A DNA stretch of 64,000 nucleotides from Urechis unicinctus (GCA_034190875.2 CM067344.1:19487112-19551111), one strand, 5' to 3'. Numbered from the stretch's first letter, positions 45,703-61,463 are shown. Notes: generated from the sequence alone by a model not told the origin. Made by a program: numbers and translations.

Positions 45703-46584
45703 CTTGATATTGAGAAACAATTAAGATGGGGATTAATGGGCGTGTTGACAGCAAGTTAATGTCACCTGTCAGCTTCTTTAAGTACCAAACTACTATTACA
45801 ATAATTTGAAATGGCAGCAGTATTTGATTGTGACAGTTGTAATTGTTGAAAAGTACACTGTCCGAATAGTTTTCTTCTGCTTTGTGTAAAAGGCATTAAT
45901 AGAATATTCGTCCATGTGCTAATATATGGTGACGTTTGGCCACCCCGAACATGAAATAGCACAGGAGTACACATACTCAGAAAGCGTACACTACAAACAA
46001 GTGTAAATCTATAGAAATATTGAATGGTCAGCAAACCGTTAGTCAGAACACACAGCCATGTAGTTTGAAATGAGGCCCCCTGCTACAAATATTTATATCT
46101 GTAGTTTATGAGAATCAGGATTTCATTGAGAACATTGCACAATCGCACTCGACAAGTTGTATGCTATGTAATGGTTGTATTTGTTACATGAAGAGATAAA
46201 ACAATGCGTCATTCACGGCAGCGGGCAGAATTGTGCCTGCATCACGTGATTTCAATTAGCGGTCATTTGCCAACCAGAAGAAGATAACAACCACAAAGGT
46301 AAGGTGGAATGATATTGTTGTAGCGCAAAGAATGTATCTGATCGATCTACGGCTGAAGATATGATACATGGCGGACAATTAGGGTAAGCATTAAGGGAAT
46401 GTCATTTTGTTAGCTCCTCGTTTATTTACATATCCTGGGCTTGGTAGTAGTTCGATTAAGGACAGATCTTCATTACGGTGGATCTCGAGGGGCCTCTCGT
46501 AATATCGTCAGCCCAGAGCCCAGAACAGCGGCATGTCATCGCATTGAAAAAGATAACTCGTAAGCTTGATATTGTTTCTTAAGC

Positions 46585-46635
46585 GTGGGAGTGTGGGTGT
46601 GTGGGAGTGTGGGTGTGTGGGAGTGTGGGTGGGTG
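46585..46635 (+). repeat. 16-bp tandem repeat GGGAGTGTGGGTGTGT, about 3 copies
   Basis: G/T-only units with GGG runs, similar in composition to the array at 25.4 kb but with a different unit. Confidence 0.9.
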
Positions 46636-47582
46636 ACAATTAGGGATACTAGCTGTCACAGCGATACGTTATTTTTATGTCACGTCTAATAAGACACTCA
46701 TGTCACGTATTGTTCCCACGCTATACAGAATATCGACAGGACTTCCACAGCCTACTGAAAGTCTAATATTACCCTAACACTTATTTCGATTGGTTGGCTG
46801 GGCCTTTACAGTTATTTGTTAAGAGCACGGTTTGTTGACCTGAATAATATATTTGTATAGGCACAAATTTAAACGCATAACATCTCATAACATCTTACAC
46901 TTTGTACAACATATTCCAGCATAGTAATTTGCTAAGCAACGATTATTCGTCGGGACAAACAGAAATCGTTATTCCGACTACCAGTCTCACTGAAATTCTC
47001 TTTTTCTAGCAAAGCGCTAACCAGGGATCGAAGGCAACAATAAATCAGATTTTTGTCATGGAAGGTTTTTTATAACAAACCTTTCATCTGCAATGAGGTG
47101 CATGCAGTAAGCTAGAATCGTAAATAAATATCACCAATGCCGCATTCCTTGTCTATTCACAAAAGCTAACGCGGCGTAAATTATGGGATGTGACTCCTAT
47201 AAGCTACGTAGACTGCATTGCAACCAGGCACAGAAGCAATGAAAGCACCAGTTGGAGCTTACACGGCACAAAATTCAAGGTGGTTTTCCATACGTACACA
47301 TTAATTCACCTCGCACTACTAATCAGTGTACAAAATGTCTTCCGAAAGAAATCAGCACACAGCTTAACGCCTGAATCTTATGCAACATTTCGGTGAAAAG
47401 GTCATGACCAGAATAACCTATTCACAATAAATTAGGTACCAGGTGACTCGTGTAACCGAGCATTGGGCAGATCAAACAAGGAAAGGGGAACACTTTTTGT
47501 GCTCGCAACAATACGCATGGTAACAGCATTTACACGCAGCCGCTTGCAGGGTACTTCGCTATTACTGTTTCCCAGTGGTCGG

Positions 47583-47786
47583 TCATTTTCGTCGATGGTA
47601 TCCTCGCAGTGCGTCAGTCATAGTGGGTAATTGAATAAATTCCAGATGCAGCTGATAAGAGGCCATATAATCGATATGGTAGCCTGAGCATATAGATAGT
47701 AGATCTGAATGGTGGAGCTTGACACAATCAGTGAATGTAGTTGGTTCGGATTCTACAAAAGGAATACCAATTTTTGGGCCACTATG
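47583..47786 (-). CDS. Candidate terminal exon, unknown gene
   Basis: A TATTTTCGTTTTGCAG acceptor precedes 67 codons and a stop. The peptide starts HSGPKIGIPFVESEPTTF and has DCVKLHHSDLLSICSGY, ending GYHRRK. No homology is recognised and no upstream partner exon was identified. Confidence 0.25.
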   Translation of the reverse strand, partial: HSGPKIGIPFVESEPTTFTDCVKLHHSDLLSICSGYHIDYMASYQLHLEFIQLPTMTDALRGYHRRK

Positions 47787-47870
47787 CTGCAAAACGAAAA
47801 TATGAATATATAAAATATATAAATTTATAAAACCACCTTGAATTTTGAAACTTATATATCTACCTACATC

Positions 47871-48262
<392 letters not shown>

Positions 48263-48289
48263 TATATTAATATATATATATACAACGAT

Positions 48290-51200
48290 GTTATTCAGCA
48301 TTGTGAAGCGGTCGCCTGCGGGGGTGAGTTTGGGGTTATCTCTGTTACGTCATGTTCTCCCATCGCATTGCATCATAATTAAACAAGATCCTTGCCAGCG
48401 AATTTCTCCATAGATACCATGCAAATGTATCAAGAGAGGCTTGATTACATTCAGAATCAATGAGAATTGCACAATCGAATAACCCTATATTCGTGGGGTA
48501 TCTTGCAGACGTCAATCTGTCAATATATATTGACGAAGTCATCGCTAGTAACTTGGCACTGTATAGAAGCAGTATAGTAGCAGATACACACCATTTTAGC
48601 TAAATATGAGAGGTTATTATTAGCAGGCTTGCTCGTAGGGTGCTGTCGACGACTTACTAATAAGCATTGTAACATTCGTGAATGATACACACCGCAAGTC
48701 CATCTCGTAGCTTCTAGAACTATTTCACCTTGTTAGGTAGTTCGTGGATTAGGAATCGATATAGAAACTATAATAATGCACAAATCTTCATTAACCTCGA
48801 AAGCTAATAGGCCAGTTGATGAGCTTAATCACACCGATATGATGGAATCATTCCATGGATTATGATCAATATAGATCGTGATACTGTGTCTCGTCTCTTC
48901 TTTGTCCAAATGTCTTAACAACTGTATAATGGGTTTTCCAATTTTGATTTTGATTTATCATGAGAAAACTGTGCATGCACAGATCTTTGGGTAGGTAAAC
49001 AAGGTGTCCTTATCAAATCAGTGAATATACCCGACTTTTAACACAAATATGCTGTTCTCCCGCCTAGCGTAACATATAGCCACAAACAAATATTCGTGCG
49101 AAATGATTACATAAATCATTCATACTTCTGAACACACCTATGACAGATGTAGAGTATAATGGACTCCTCTTAGTGACATGGATCGGACGATGAGTTTACG
49201 TTTGCAGTATTCGGTAGGGCTGGTTTAATAATCCATTCACACAAACAATTTTCTCTTCGGTTGCAACCTTTGCATGTACAATAGATTATTAGTGCTAGAG
49301 ATTTGGATGCATCAATTATCACGATACCTTAATTGGCTTTGGTGTACTTCCTCATCAATCAGCAGTTGCACGGTATCCTCAGCATGTTATGTAAGAGCAT
49401 TGGCCCACCCAGAGTGAATCTTTCACTGAGGTACATATATTCCCTAATATACCGTAACATACGCAGAACAACGCCCAACATAAATCATGACTTGCACACA
49501 GCGTTGTTGTTTCCGCATGAGATTCATGTTAGTTGTATGGAGTTGGCGTTTTGGACCATTCAAGGCAACATTGGTATGATGGACATCACCCACTGGTACG
49601 CTTCCTGTTGTGGAGACCCGGATGTGGTCTCTGCCAATAGATCCATGGCCATGGTTGATGTCGGGAGATAGCCTCACGAACTCGTTTGTCTCATTTATGT
49701 GAAATGTGGTCATGGATTAAAACTCGGTGTTATCTTTGATCCAACCTTACTGACCTACGTTGAAATCTTCCTGAAGACAGCAGTCGAGTTGTGGCTGCGG
49801 AGGTTGATGCAAGCTACATGATGTAACCTTAGCGAAAGTATACACAACAGCAGAAAGTTAGTTAAGGGGTGCGCGGAAGGATTTACAGCCACCACTCTTG
49901 CAGTTCCTAGTTAAAGGGATGTTCCTTAGATCGGTAATAACCGATAGAAAGCCACTGAAATAGCCGCTCTTTGCATGAGGCTCCTTACAGACATGTGGAA
50001 GTCAGTGCTATGCTGTCAACAGACTCATTAATCAGCGACTTGGAGCAATCCCTCCATTCGCCAAACGCGTTAATCGCAAATAGCATAGGGAATAGTTTGT
50101 GGTCCACAGCGAGTCAGGTATAACGGACTGTATACGTAAGGCCGACACCCCGATTCTGAAATCAAAGACGTATAACCTTTGAGGTTTATCTTCTTTGAAT
50201 TATAATCACACAGAGATGAAAAAACAGTAGAAAATACACCTGTTATACACCATGATTCAACTTATTGCCCTCAATTCTCCGTAAAAAACAGGTTTATACG
50301 AGCCACCTCAAAATCAAACCTAATTAATACAGATATGCAGACTAACGTGTTTATCCCAGAAGTAGCATTGCACTGCTGGGTGGAGCTTGGCGAATACGAC
50401 AAGCACCTTGCTTCCCTGCCACCATTACCATGCCTTGGATAAAACACCATGGACAGACATTTTTAAGAGATTTCCCAGTAGACTTATCATGATTCATAAA
50501 AACGGCGACGTGCCCGTACAGGGACCTCAAGGTCAAGGGCAATTGTTTGTTGATTACATGTTAGTATAGTCGTGGTTGTCGGATAACAGATTACAACCAA
50601 TATACGACTGCGTGGCGTTTTCTCCGCGGTACAGAAACGAAAATAGTCCGGAATGGTTATTATTGAAGGAATGGTTATTCGGCCAAACGTGGTAGTTGAT
50701 TACGGGAATCGCAAATCCTCGCCATGACCCTACATCAATTCGCACCATGACCACATCTCAATCCATACCATGACCTCACCCTCAGTCTCACCCCAATACC
50801 AGCCATGACGCCATGCCAGGCATATTAGCGTAGTGAAGAGAACGTGTACTAATTGGACAATTTCATTAAAAGGCGGAGGTAATTAGCATACAAATACTAT
50901 ATTCTTTAAGCAATATCGTTAATAAGCCAGTCTAATGATTCGTCAGAGGATTCCTGTCTGCTGTGCAGCTTTGCCGAAGGTTAAACACAAGAGACAAACT
51001 GGACGAGAACATTCGGGAACTTGTAACATGGGCAAGATAGGAAATGTTGTGGGTATCAAAACCAAGTACGTCATGCTTACCTACATCCAAAACGGACCGT
51101 CGCTGGCATTAACTGCATACTGGCCCAAGCACACAGATATCATCGAACATGATATGACTACAACAACATACAGCATTTACACCCAAAACGCGTTACTCAT

Positions 51201-51330
51201 AGGCGAGCTAGGCCTTTCGGCGCCGTCTTCCATGACTTCTCCATTGCTGTCTCTGTATTGTTACAAGCGTACAATAATCCTCGGTATTTGAATGATTGCT
51301 CTTTGACGTGAAGAAATAGCCTGCTGCATG
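48290..51330. other. Gene-poor stretch
   Basis: Overlapping ORFs near 49.3-49.7 kb (112 codons plus, 89 codons minus) lack an ATG-plus-homology case. A degenerate C-rich run with recurring CCATGACC and CATCTCAAT words lies at about 50720-50815. Confidence 0.35.
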
Positions 51331-51332
51331 GC

Positions 51333-51516
<184 letters not shown>

Positions 51517-51519
51517 CCC

Positions 51520-54500
51520 TCTGGGGTTTCGGATATGCACTTCCGGCATTACAATCTTAACACCATCGGCAAATATTTGCACCCCGCACCCCGCATCCCG
51601 CACGTATGTAATGGAAAGAGGAAAGTTATGTCAAGTCACCGGTAAATACATGGTTTGGTATGATGTGCCATTACGGTATTTGGTATTGCCTATGGGAAAT
51701 ATCTGCACAACCAATTATAGCAATGGGACCATTACTATTCATCAATTATAGGTGCTCCATAATATTTGGTGCCTTTATTCTAGATAAACATAAGCATAAG
51801 GGATCGCTATAATGTCACATTGGCAGTCTAACTGACAATGATTGCCATCGTCAATACAAACGGAATACATCAATACTGAACTGTGAAAGATAAACATAAC
51901 GATGGTCAAGAGGTCACCTAACGTGTTATGCAAAAGTGATTGATTCATGTCACACTGGCTACAGTGACAAGGCACTACCACGGGGCAACTGATGACACGG
52001 CGCTCCGGCTTCCATTCCTTTGTACCTTGCATAAGCGTAAGACCAGCGGAGCCATTTTCTAGATATCTGATATTCGAAAAGGCTGGTGCATGGAAGGAGA
52101 AATTCTATAAATACATAGTAATATCTCCGCTCTCCCGGCGTACGTATGCATAGTACAACAGCTCTCACAGATACATGACCGAATTATTGCCTGCTGATGT
52201 TATAAATCATTACATGAAGTTGCTCTTGAGAAAGATTTTGAAGATGGATGAAATAATTTCGTTCAGAATGCAAATACAGCGTGCGGTACACGCCAAGGCT
52301 CTACGTAGGATGGAGCTGCATCACGTGGAATGATGTGTTTTAGACGGTACTTCTATTCCGCCACACGGTGAAGTGTAAATTGGTCCGCCAACCATATTTT
52401 GTGAGTGTCAATGTATCCGTCGGATTTGTCTCATAAGATAAGACTTACGATACGATAGAAAACCCTCCTCTATTATCCTAACACACCCACAAATTAGATA
52501 AGCGACAACTATTTGTTTGGGTACACAGAAGTGTGCAGATGAACTGCATTTGCTATAGTCCATTATACTTGACTTAGCTCCAGATTTGATTATATACTGT
52601 AGTGTTTGGTCCGATGTGCAAGCTACTGCGCTATATATTAACGGCATATAATGATATTGCTTTTCAATAATGCCAGATGTTTTACAATTCCGTTGCCTGT
52701 CGTTCTCCGGCATTCCCATTAATCAATCAATTCACGGAATGAGCTGACTCACATGCGTGTGCCCAGAAACGGACGAATAATGGATAGCAATTGTCACCGT
52801 CGTGCTTACAAATCATAATTCTCCACATTCAGCAAATTCCGGTTTACTGTAATGGAAGAGCTATTTAAAGAATATAATTCAGCCACATCCGGTCTCATTT
52901 TCTTTGCATAATTGATTCAAAACGCATCTGTTCAATCCATATTACGTATTAAAGTACTGAAGTGTGGCTCCGCTATTGATATCAGAATTGTACGATGCCC
53001 AGCTTCAGAGATAACTAATTAATGCTGGTGTTCGAGAGAGTGACGCGCGAGTTCAATATTAAGGCAGGGTAAGTATTAGCGGTGACCTTCAAGTGATTTG
53101 TCAGCGCAGAGCTGGATGCTTTGTCAATGGATTCTTCCGTTTCAATTGGATAACACATTCTCTGCATATGTCCCTTTTTACAGTTAAGAAAATCAATCCG
53201 GCTCCCTGCATCTGGGGGGGGGGGGGAGAGATAACACGATTGTAACCAGTTTTCGCAAAAAAACAGTTCCTGTGTTGAATTCAGCTTTTGTATAAGACAC
53301 GAGCTGCGTTCAAATCAGGCCATTTATTAGATACCTCCTGGGTTTGTATCAGACACCGTGCTTGTGCTTCTGTCTATAGTAGTAACTCCACTCCTCAGAT
53401 AAAACTCAAAACTGAAATACATTCTACCATTGTTCATGTGAAGGAAAAATATATGACATATATCTTGCCCGAGACTACATCTAATGTCTGGTTGTTGTTG
53501 GGTCTGTGGTACGTCGACAGGCGACTGCATTACATCCCCGTTAAATGTATCGACCACTATGACATTTTACGCCCCTCCTGCCTGATAGTTTATTTTGTTG
53601 GGCTGATTGAAACCAGTTTTGTGCTCATTGAGATTTGGTTTCTTTTTGTCTTCATTTAAGCGAATGAATGCCATTATCACCCTTGTCTTGTACAGTTATA
53701 AAATCATATTTTGTTGGAACATTAATCTCTTTGAAAGAATTATGAGAAATATTTCTGTGTCAAAGTGAAGCATGGTCCTCTTTGTGGTTCATAGTCCATA
53801 GTGGCTACCCATTGATATTACGTGTGATACCGTATTACATCGATGTGGGGATTCGATATTATTTTCCAGTTGATGATTGCTTCAACTAAATAATCATTCA
53901 GCGCTGATGTGCCTGGGTTGTATGCTTGCGGTATGCTACCAAGACAACAGAATGTTAAACTGAAAAGATGAACGAACTTGATCTGACAGTGGTGTTGGAC
54001 CAGTCTAGATTGGAGCCTGAGTTACCTGGTATCTCCCAGTATTGTTGTTTCCAGGCACTAAGCAAAACTGTTTTGCCCCGAAATGTGTTGTATGGTCACA
54101 TTCATCTCATATTGTGCACATCTATGGTTGATAACCTAGTCCTGTACAAGGGTTAGTTATTAATGTGATTTGTTAGCGTGTCGTTCACTTAAATTTTACA
54201 CGAATATCATGGCCATGTTCTGTGATGCAAAACATAATTTGCTGCCACCGTGACTCCACCCTAATCATTGACGGGATTCCTAAATATCCCCGTGACCTCA
54301 CTTCATCCCACTCGTTACCCCACCCTATCCCAACCCAATTCCCACCCAATACCACCCCAATCCCCGTCGTGACCCGTGTCACCCCCCATTACCCCACCAT
54401 AATACCCTCTGAACCCCTCCGTTTCCCCGCAGTAACTCCTTCCTTTCGCAATGACTGCACCCTAATTCCCATTGAGACCTAATTAAATTTCAGTCAGGTG

Positions 54501-57467
54501 TCTGTTGCGTTAAATTCAAGTTTTTGACTTTAATACAATTTTGTTCTAGAAGGTGACTACTTTGGAAACTGTAATGAACAGCAGCAGCTTTGTGGAAACA
54601 AATTACTTACATGAAACAATTTGAAACAGGCAAGTTGCAAAACAATGTCCCGAAGTAAGTTACTTTCCTAGAACTCCATTGATATTGCAATTTGTCATCA
54701 AGCCCTTCACATGATGATAATTTTTTTTCTATCTAGGCACAATTACGATGGAGGACGTCGAAATGACGAAAAAAGCTTTCTTACAGGTCACTTGTAATTA
54801 CTACATGTCACTCAAACCTTCTATCCGGGCTTGCATGATGTGTTTAGTTATTGATCAATTATAACATTGATTTCCTTTTCATAATGCACAACTGTAAAGA
54901 AAAGACCGATTTGTGCCGTAGGAGCTTGACATGCAATGATATGAGAAAGTTATTTATAAAGATTTTGTCAAACTTTTCCACAAGTAGGAGAATTTTTAAA
55001 CAGGGTACCGAGACAAAGCTTACAAGCGATAACGACATATTTCGATAAGAAATATTGCTCACGTTATATTGAGCTAGGCCTTGTTAAGGATCATAATATA
55101 TTACAGCAGCATCGTGCTGCCCTGGTGTTTAATTTTGTCCCAGCTGGCAGCAACCGCACATTAGATGTTTTATGAATGTAACCATGGTGATCACAGATGA
55201 TATTAGTAGCAATACCCTATAAAATGTGGAGAACGATAAGAGGTTTAACAAAAACGTGAGTGATGTATTTTTTGCTATGAATACTTGTTGCTCTTATGAT
55301 TCACACATTACCATTTAGCGGTATGAATTCCCTATGGATGTACCATACCTCAGTACTAAAACGGTGCTCACGTTATAAAGGCGTCCCGAGACAATACTGG
55401 TTTTATTACACGATGTAGCTACGCTCGGCAGATTTCGGGCTTTTGTACAAAAGTCAGTCAATGATAAAATTGACAGTATTTGCATAAAAATGTTATACCT
55501 CTCAACAGCAACAGCATGCAGTTATCTGTGTTTACCAGAGCCTCATTTATCAGTCCAGGATTGGTACTATGTGTGTTGTGATGCATTTTGCTATGCTCTC
55601 AATACGTCGTACGTGATATACGAGAGATAATTACTGAATTACTGCTATTAAACTTTGTGCCGGATTTCCTTGCAAGTACAACGTTTATGCACTTGCACAG
55701 CCATCATTATCGCATTCGATATTCAAACATCATACATAATTCGGGACGTTATTGTTTGTACAGAAACGAAATCTGCATACAGTATACATGGTGATCACTT
55801 CATGGTAGGTGCCGTTATTGCCGATGTTTCTTTACATGGATATCGGAATATGTAGTTTTTTATAGAAGTTAGTAACAATTACATATCATGAGGCATATAG
55901 TCGCGAAGTTGTAAGATGTGTTGGTGGCAATCATCTTTTAAGTTGCAAATTTATGCTTTGTATGGTAATTGACACAAATATTTATTGTGCACAGCAGAAT
56001 TGTTTTGTGTATATAACGAAAACTTTGTTAGGAATGTTTGATCGCGGAACAAGTACCATCTGATAGTAGATCCCTCTTATGTGAATAAGTGTGTTTTTCA
56101 TTTCCTTTGCTATATTTAGATGACAAAAGGCTTTCTCTCAACGCACACCCGGTCCTCATTTAAATATTGATCATACTTCCTGCTTGTTGATATCAAACTT
56201 GGTATAAGGGCCATGGGTTTGGCTAATCAGAGATATAGATTGGTTCAGATACTGGTTAGGGACTTGTTATGCCCTGGTCGATTGCGCTTAATCTTGCATC
56301 ACATTAATGTACGTCATGCTTTGCTTTTTTTATAACTGCTTCTTTTTAACAAAGCACAATTATCTTAAGTCTAGATAACGTTAATCAGCCGAAAACGCGA
56401 TCAGTACATTTATCTGTACGAATAAATGTTTGCCTGACAACTCTTAAATATTTGTCTTCTTGCATTGACCACTCAAACACTTACACATGCCAACATCCAT
56501 ATATAACTAAATATCGTGACCTTTTTTTAATTCCCTATTGCGTCTTGCCCTTTCAAAGAGACACGCCTTTGAGCCCTATCCCTTGCGCTTTAATACCTTA
56601 ATGGCAGGCATAGTGTGCTAGACATTTTGCTAATGCAAACTCACTCAAGCCACTTGATATGTCAAACGATAATGGAGATTGAATCCTTTGCGGGAATCTA
56701 CTCAGGGCGAGTAAATCAGAAAGAAAGCCGTGTGTTGCAATACTGCTACATTGAATTTCAGTGAAGGCTATGCTCATAAAATAGTACTACTGGGTTTTTG
56801 TAATGAATAAGATGATGTTGTGTACTTATAGTGTATAAAGTCAAGAGCATGCCACCAGAACGTATGCCCAATATCATTGCCCTAGATCTATTCTCAATGG
56901 GGGTCAAATCATTCGTGCAATGTTTACAAAGGCTATTTACTTAACTCACATTTTCATGGACATGTGTATATTTTGTGCAACTCGTGTATTCATTTCCAAT
57001 ATCAAATATTACTCTAAATATTCCAGAAGCTGGTGAATCAAGCATTTATATTAGTGTGTGCCTGCTAGTCGGATATCGAAACACACATCATCATCATTCA
57101 CTGACAACCGTCATTTGTTTGACCTGCGCGTTTTAAAATAGGCATCACTGTTAATGCGTTAATGACCTACAGATGTCCCTACTATACGTTTATAATATGA
57201 GACTAAAATAGGTCATTTCTTCGCGAAGAGCCACGGGGTATTCATAAATGTGATCGTTTGCAACATTCAAAAAAGTTATTGTAATATGATAATATTGTTA
57301 ACCCCCATAATAATTCAGCCATTATATCATTATAGTGTCCTAGAATCTCATATTTTTTCCACGAAGACAATTATTTACAAACCACTGTTAAAAGTTGTCG
57401 CTGTTTTTTTGTCATCCTAATGGAATCACGATGTGAGGCAAATGCACTAACTGCAGTTCTCCTGCAG
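51520..57467. other. Gene-poor stretch
   Basis: Holds a G13-14 run near 53213 and a degenerate C-rich repeat (54250-54470) with CCCCACC and GTGACC words resembling 50720-50815. The longest ORF (53288-53659, plus) has no homology or splice signals that I trust. Confidence 0.35.
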
Positions 57468-57504
57468 CATAAAGAGTCACTGGTCGATATCCATCGAGAA
57501 AACC
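57468..57504 (+). CDS. Candidate microexon (37 bp)
   Basis: CTGCAGTTCTCCTGCAG is a very good acceptor, and ACC|GTGAGT is a very good donor. Between them 12 codons plus one base read HKESLVDIHREN. The size makes coding status unprovable from sequence alone. Confidence 0.15.
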
Positions 57505-59318
57505 GTGAGTGTGGTGTTTTGTTGGCTTATAGTGCAACACGGAACAGTGCTATAGCCTACCATATGATGAACTGCGACACCATGCATCTGCAGGCAAAGA
57601 AGAAATTGTGTGAAACGTGTTATCCAGCTTATGCTAAGGAAAGACCCTATCGGCCTGAAGGTTTATTATGAACGATGTATATCAAAGAAGGAAAATAGAG
57701 ATATAGAGAGCCTGTATCTATAAATCACAACAGTATACTGCCCAGAGGACATTTTCTTTGATATATGATACGGTGTGCCTGAACAATTATGTAGGCGACA
57801 TTGAACATGATTGGTGCTTGCTATTACCTGTGCCGGCGTGAATTGCGATGTGATTGATTTCGTAGTCCGCTACTATAGATTCAGCAAGCCAGCCATTATA
57901 ACTGGATGTTCGCCATTTATGGAGCCGAAATGTGTGTACTCATTATCATAGTCCCGAGCCATTTTGCGAATACAACGTCATTTTGCTGACGCAAGCAATT
58001 ATCACTTGCAATTTTCGTGGTGAGTACTACATTTGGCTCTTACCTGTGGTCATCGATTCATACTGATTGACTAATACTTTATTATGTGCACAGCAAATCT
58101 TTGCATGAGTACGTAACGATAGATAAATGAGGGACGATATATCAGCTATGAAAGTGTAACCCACACTTGTGCTGTGTACAATGACCGCACGTTGTGCGTG
58201 TTAAATGGCATTTACTCAGATCAAACATTTTAGAGTCACTGCGGGATGAACAACTGTTTTGCTCTTTACTAAGACGCTTTCTTCATCATCAGCTTGTAAC
58301 ATATCTTTTTGTATTACTTGGTTTGTCTCCAATGATTGCAGTTATCAAATTAACAATGGTTGACAATAGTATAACTATCAGCAATAAAATGGGGGATGAA
58401 ATATGAGACCACGATGAGTATTGTTCGTACAATGCCTTTGAATAAACAAATAGTATTATATTGGGGTAATTGCAACAAGAATTGCCCGGTTGATGTGTCC
58501 AATGTTTATTGACTATAAGAAGTATAAACTTTATCAGAGAGTTATTTAAGGCAACCTGGATTTGATAATTTCCACGTGGCAGGAGAAACTTTAATAAGTC
58601 ATCTGAAAGTCAACTAGATATCACTTCGCGGCACATACAAAAAATAAAGCGGGTAATTTGGGCTTGCAAATACGATGCTACAATTCATGGAGTCGATATT
58701 TCGCATTCAATGTAGCATAGTTTTGTAACCCACGAGACGCATTTTGGCTTTTGTTAATTAATCGGATATACTTTGACTAAAAACCCGCTACTGGGTGTCA
58801 TTATGAAGCCGCAAACATGGTAACTTGCTGTTTGCTTCTACAAAAATGTTGTGGTAGGGCTACGGCCGTAATTCGAGCCATTTGCTTTGCATTCAAATTG
58901 AAAATGGAGAAGAACAGCAGAGAAAAAAACGGCATCGAATACAATCAAACAATTGAAATGAGTAAGTGTAAGGGTAAGGAGGGTGTCCGAGTAAGCATTA
59001 TCATTATATTTCGTTCTTCACAATAGGGAAGCAATTGTCCATTAGTATTTTAGAGCATTCCTCTTGCAGTTAAATGTTCACACCGACCTGCATGATTTCT
59101 ACGGCCCTAATTAACGAGATTGGTCCGTCCACGTGCCTCACGCCAATAATGCACCGATATAGTCACATGCAGTATAAGCCCCACCCCACCTCCTCCTCGA
59201 AATCTCTCCCCACAAGACACCATTGAACAAGATGGCGTGGGTGCTGTCCAAATTGTCGTGTTGGGTGTTCAGGCCATATGCGGATGACCATTCCACGAGG
59301 CAGCCATTCGCCCACCCG

Positions 59319-59319
<1 letters not shown>

Positions 59320-59361
<42 letters not shown>

Positions 59362-59628
59362 TATATATATATATATAGAGATATAGAGATAGAGAGATAG
59401 AGAGAGATAGAGAGAGAGAGATCTATAGAGAGAGATCTATAGATATATCTCTCTAGATATATATATAGAGATCTCTCTATCTCTCTATATCTATCTCTAT
59501 CTCTCTCTATCTCTATCTATCTATATCTCTCTATCTATCTATCTCTATCTCTCTCTATATATCTCTATATATATATATATATATATATCTCTCTCTATAT
59601 ATCTCTATATATATATATATATATATAT
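59320..59628. repeat. Compound TA/GA-CT tract forming a large imperfect palindrome
   Basis: (TA)n at 59320-59360 leads into GATA/GAGA purine-biased words up to about 59450, then CTAT/CTCT pyrimidine-biased words and (TA)n to 59628. Left and right halves are largely reverse complements, with small perfect palindromes at the centre (ATAGAGATCTCTCTAT type). This could extrude as a cruciform. Confidence 0.85.
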
Positions 59629-61167
59629 GAATGCGGCTCAAAGTGCACCCGAAATTTTAAATGTCACGCGCCAGTCGTAGACATTATGGAATCGTGAGCG
59701 GATTGTAGCCCTTTTGTATTCAAATCCGGAGTATACAAAGGTTTCAGTGAATAGAAGAAGAGTGACAATGACAAAGAGGAAGTTTGGCAGTGATGGAATA
59801 CCGGAAGTTGATACAAAAGATCTGACAATACCCAAAGGAATGGGTAATGGGAACAACCTGCTTTTGCTGACCGAGAGACAAATAAAGTAAAATAGTACCT
59901 GATCTGCGAAGGCGTATTTATATACTATTGTGGCTGGTCTGCTATAAATGCTAACATAACTCTATGTTAAATCAACCCCTGCTTATGAACAACATATGTC
60001 GCGTATGCAGTGATGTCAAAGATGACATCACCGGATATTCAAAGAAAAATCACATGGTTCAGCAGCAGGATCAACCAACCTGAAATCTAAATTTCACACG
60101 GAACCAAGGGTATAAGCAATCCATCTAAACATCTGCATTTCGATAAATATATGTATACTGCATGTCGTTGTGTAAAAGTAACAGTGAACCAATCCTATAA
60201 AATATATACAATCAACTCGCGGAGAGCTGTGCTGAACAACACCAACAAGCTGGTTACAAAGTTGTTTATGCTTATCTATTTTAAGGATATGGTATAGCCG
60301 AGCAATGATTTACTAAACATTCAATCTTATGTGCGAAATATTTTATAAGGTTCCGAACACACACCACGTGTCTCCAATAGATATTGTAACTATGCATCTC
60401 TGTTCACGTGGCACATACGCACACATGCGCACACATAAGCCGCGTATTGATTCAGTGTTGATTTACATTTTGCTGAGCCTCTTCAAGCATTGACAACATC
60501 TCAAACAAGTAGGAGACAAACATATATAAACAGAGTGCTATTGTGGAATCAGCAGCAGAATGATGCATTCGCGCTGAATCAAAATAAACATAGAGAATGG
60601 TCCATAAGAATTGGTCGATACAGTATCGAAACGGTTATACTATGATTTCCGGTATATTAATTGACACATTACTTTATCTATGAACGTGTCATTCTATCAG
60701 GGAAAGTCTTTACACTGTCACTGGGTTACAAACACACTATACACAGTGCCGTTATGCTACTGTGATACTGCATATCCTCAGTTGTCGTCTGTCTTATGAT
60801 CTAGAAGCGATATGGTTTATACAAAAGCTCAACAGATATTCTATAATAACTTGTATACCACCTGTACATATCACCTGTACATAGACGGCTTATGATATGG
60901 ATAATTAAAGAGCATATTTTGTCACCAAATATTATAACACTTCCTCCAAGTCCTCCAACGGTCATACGGTTTTTGAAACCACATCATTTAGATTAGATGC
61001 TCCCAATATCCATCCTCTACACTTGCTCAGTACTTCTCTTCGAGATATGTTAGCTCATAAGACTTGTTTTAGGACCCTGTTTAATTAATGCATTAGGTGT
61101 GCCGCTAATGCACTTTACCACCTAACAAAACATTTACAACAAGCATTAGACATATGTATTTATGCAG

Positions 61168-61415
61168 TGTATAGCGTGGTTATCATTCAATATGTGGTAC
61201 ATTCAAAGCCTCTATGGCACATGGGGTGTCTCTTCCTGTCACCGACTTATACCTTTAAGTATTCAATCCATTACGACACTATATCGATAGCTAACATGAT
61301 GTTGAGGCTATACAACGGTTTCACTTTGAACCATTGGCAAAACCTCACCTTACCTAAGAGAATAGACAACGGAAGCTTCATTCGTTTATTGAATGAACGC
61401 TTGGGAGCCACTTGA
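61168..61415 (+). CDS. Candidate exon, unknown gene
   Basis: A TATTTATGCAG acceptor opens 248 bp running to TGA at 61413-61415. The peptide includes YSVVIIQYVVHSKPLW and, near the end, RIDNGSFIRLLNERLG. The frame is protein-like, but no donor, start or homology is evident. Confidence 0.2.
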
Positions 61416-61463
61416 TACCATTTGTGCTGTGCATTGTGGTATTTCGTTTCATGTTCTTAACAG

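Noticed and set aside
49333-49713. Opposed ORFs of 112 (plus) and 89 (minus) codons
   Set aside because: No homology recognised in either; the minus frame lacks an acceptor with a pyrimidine tract. The strand cannot be chosen.
59638-59856. Minus-strand ORF with a hydrophobic segment resembling a signal anchor
   Set aside because: No ATG ahead of the hydrophobic run and only weak donors after it.
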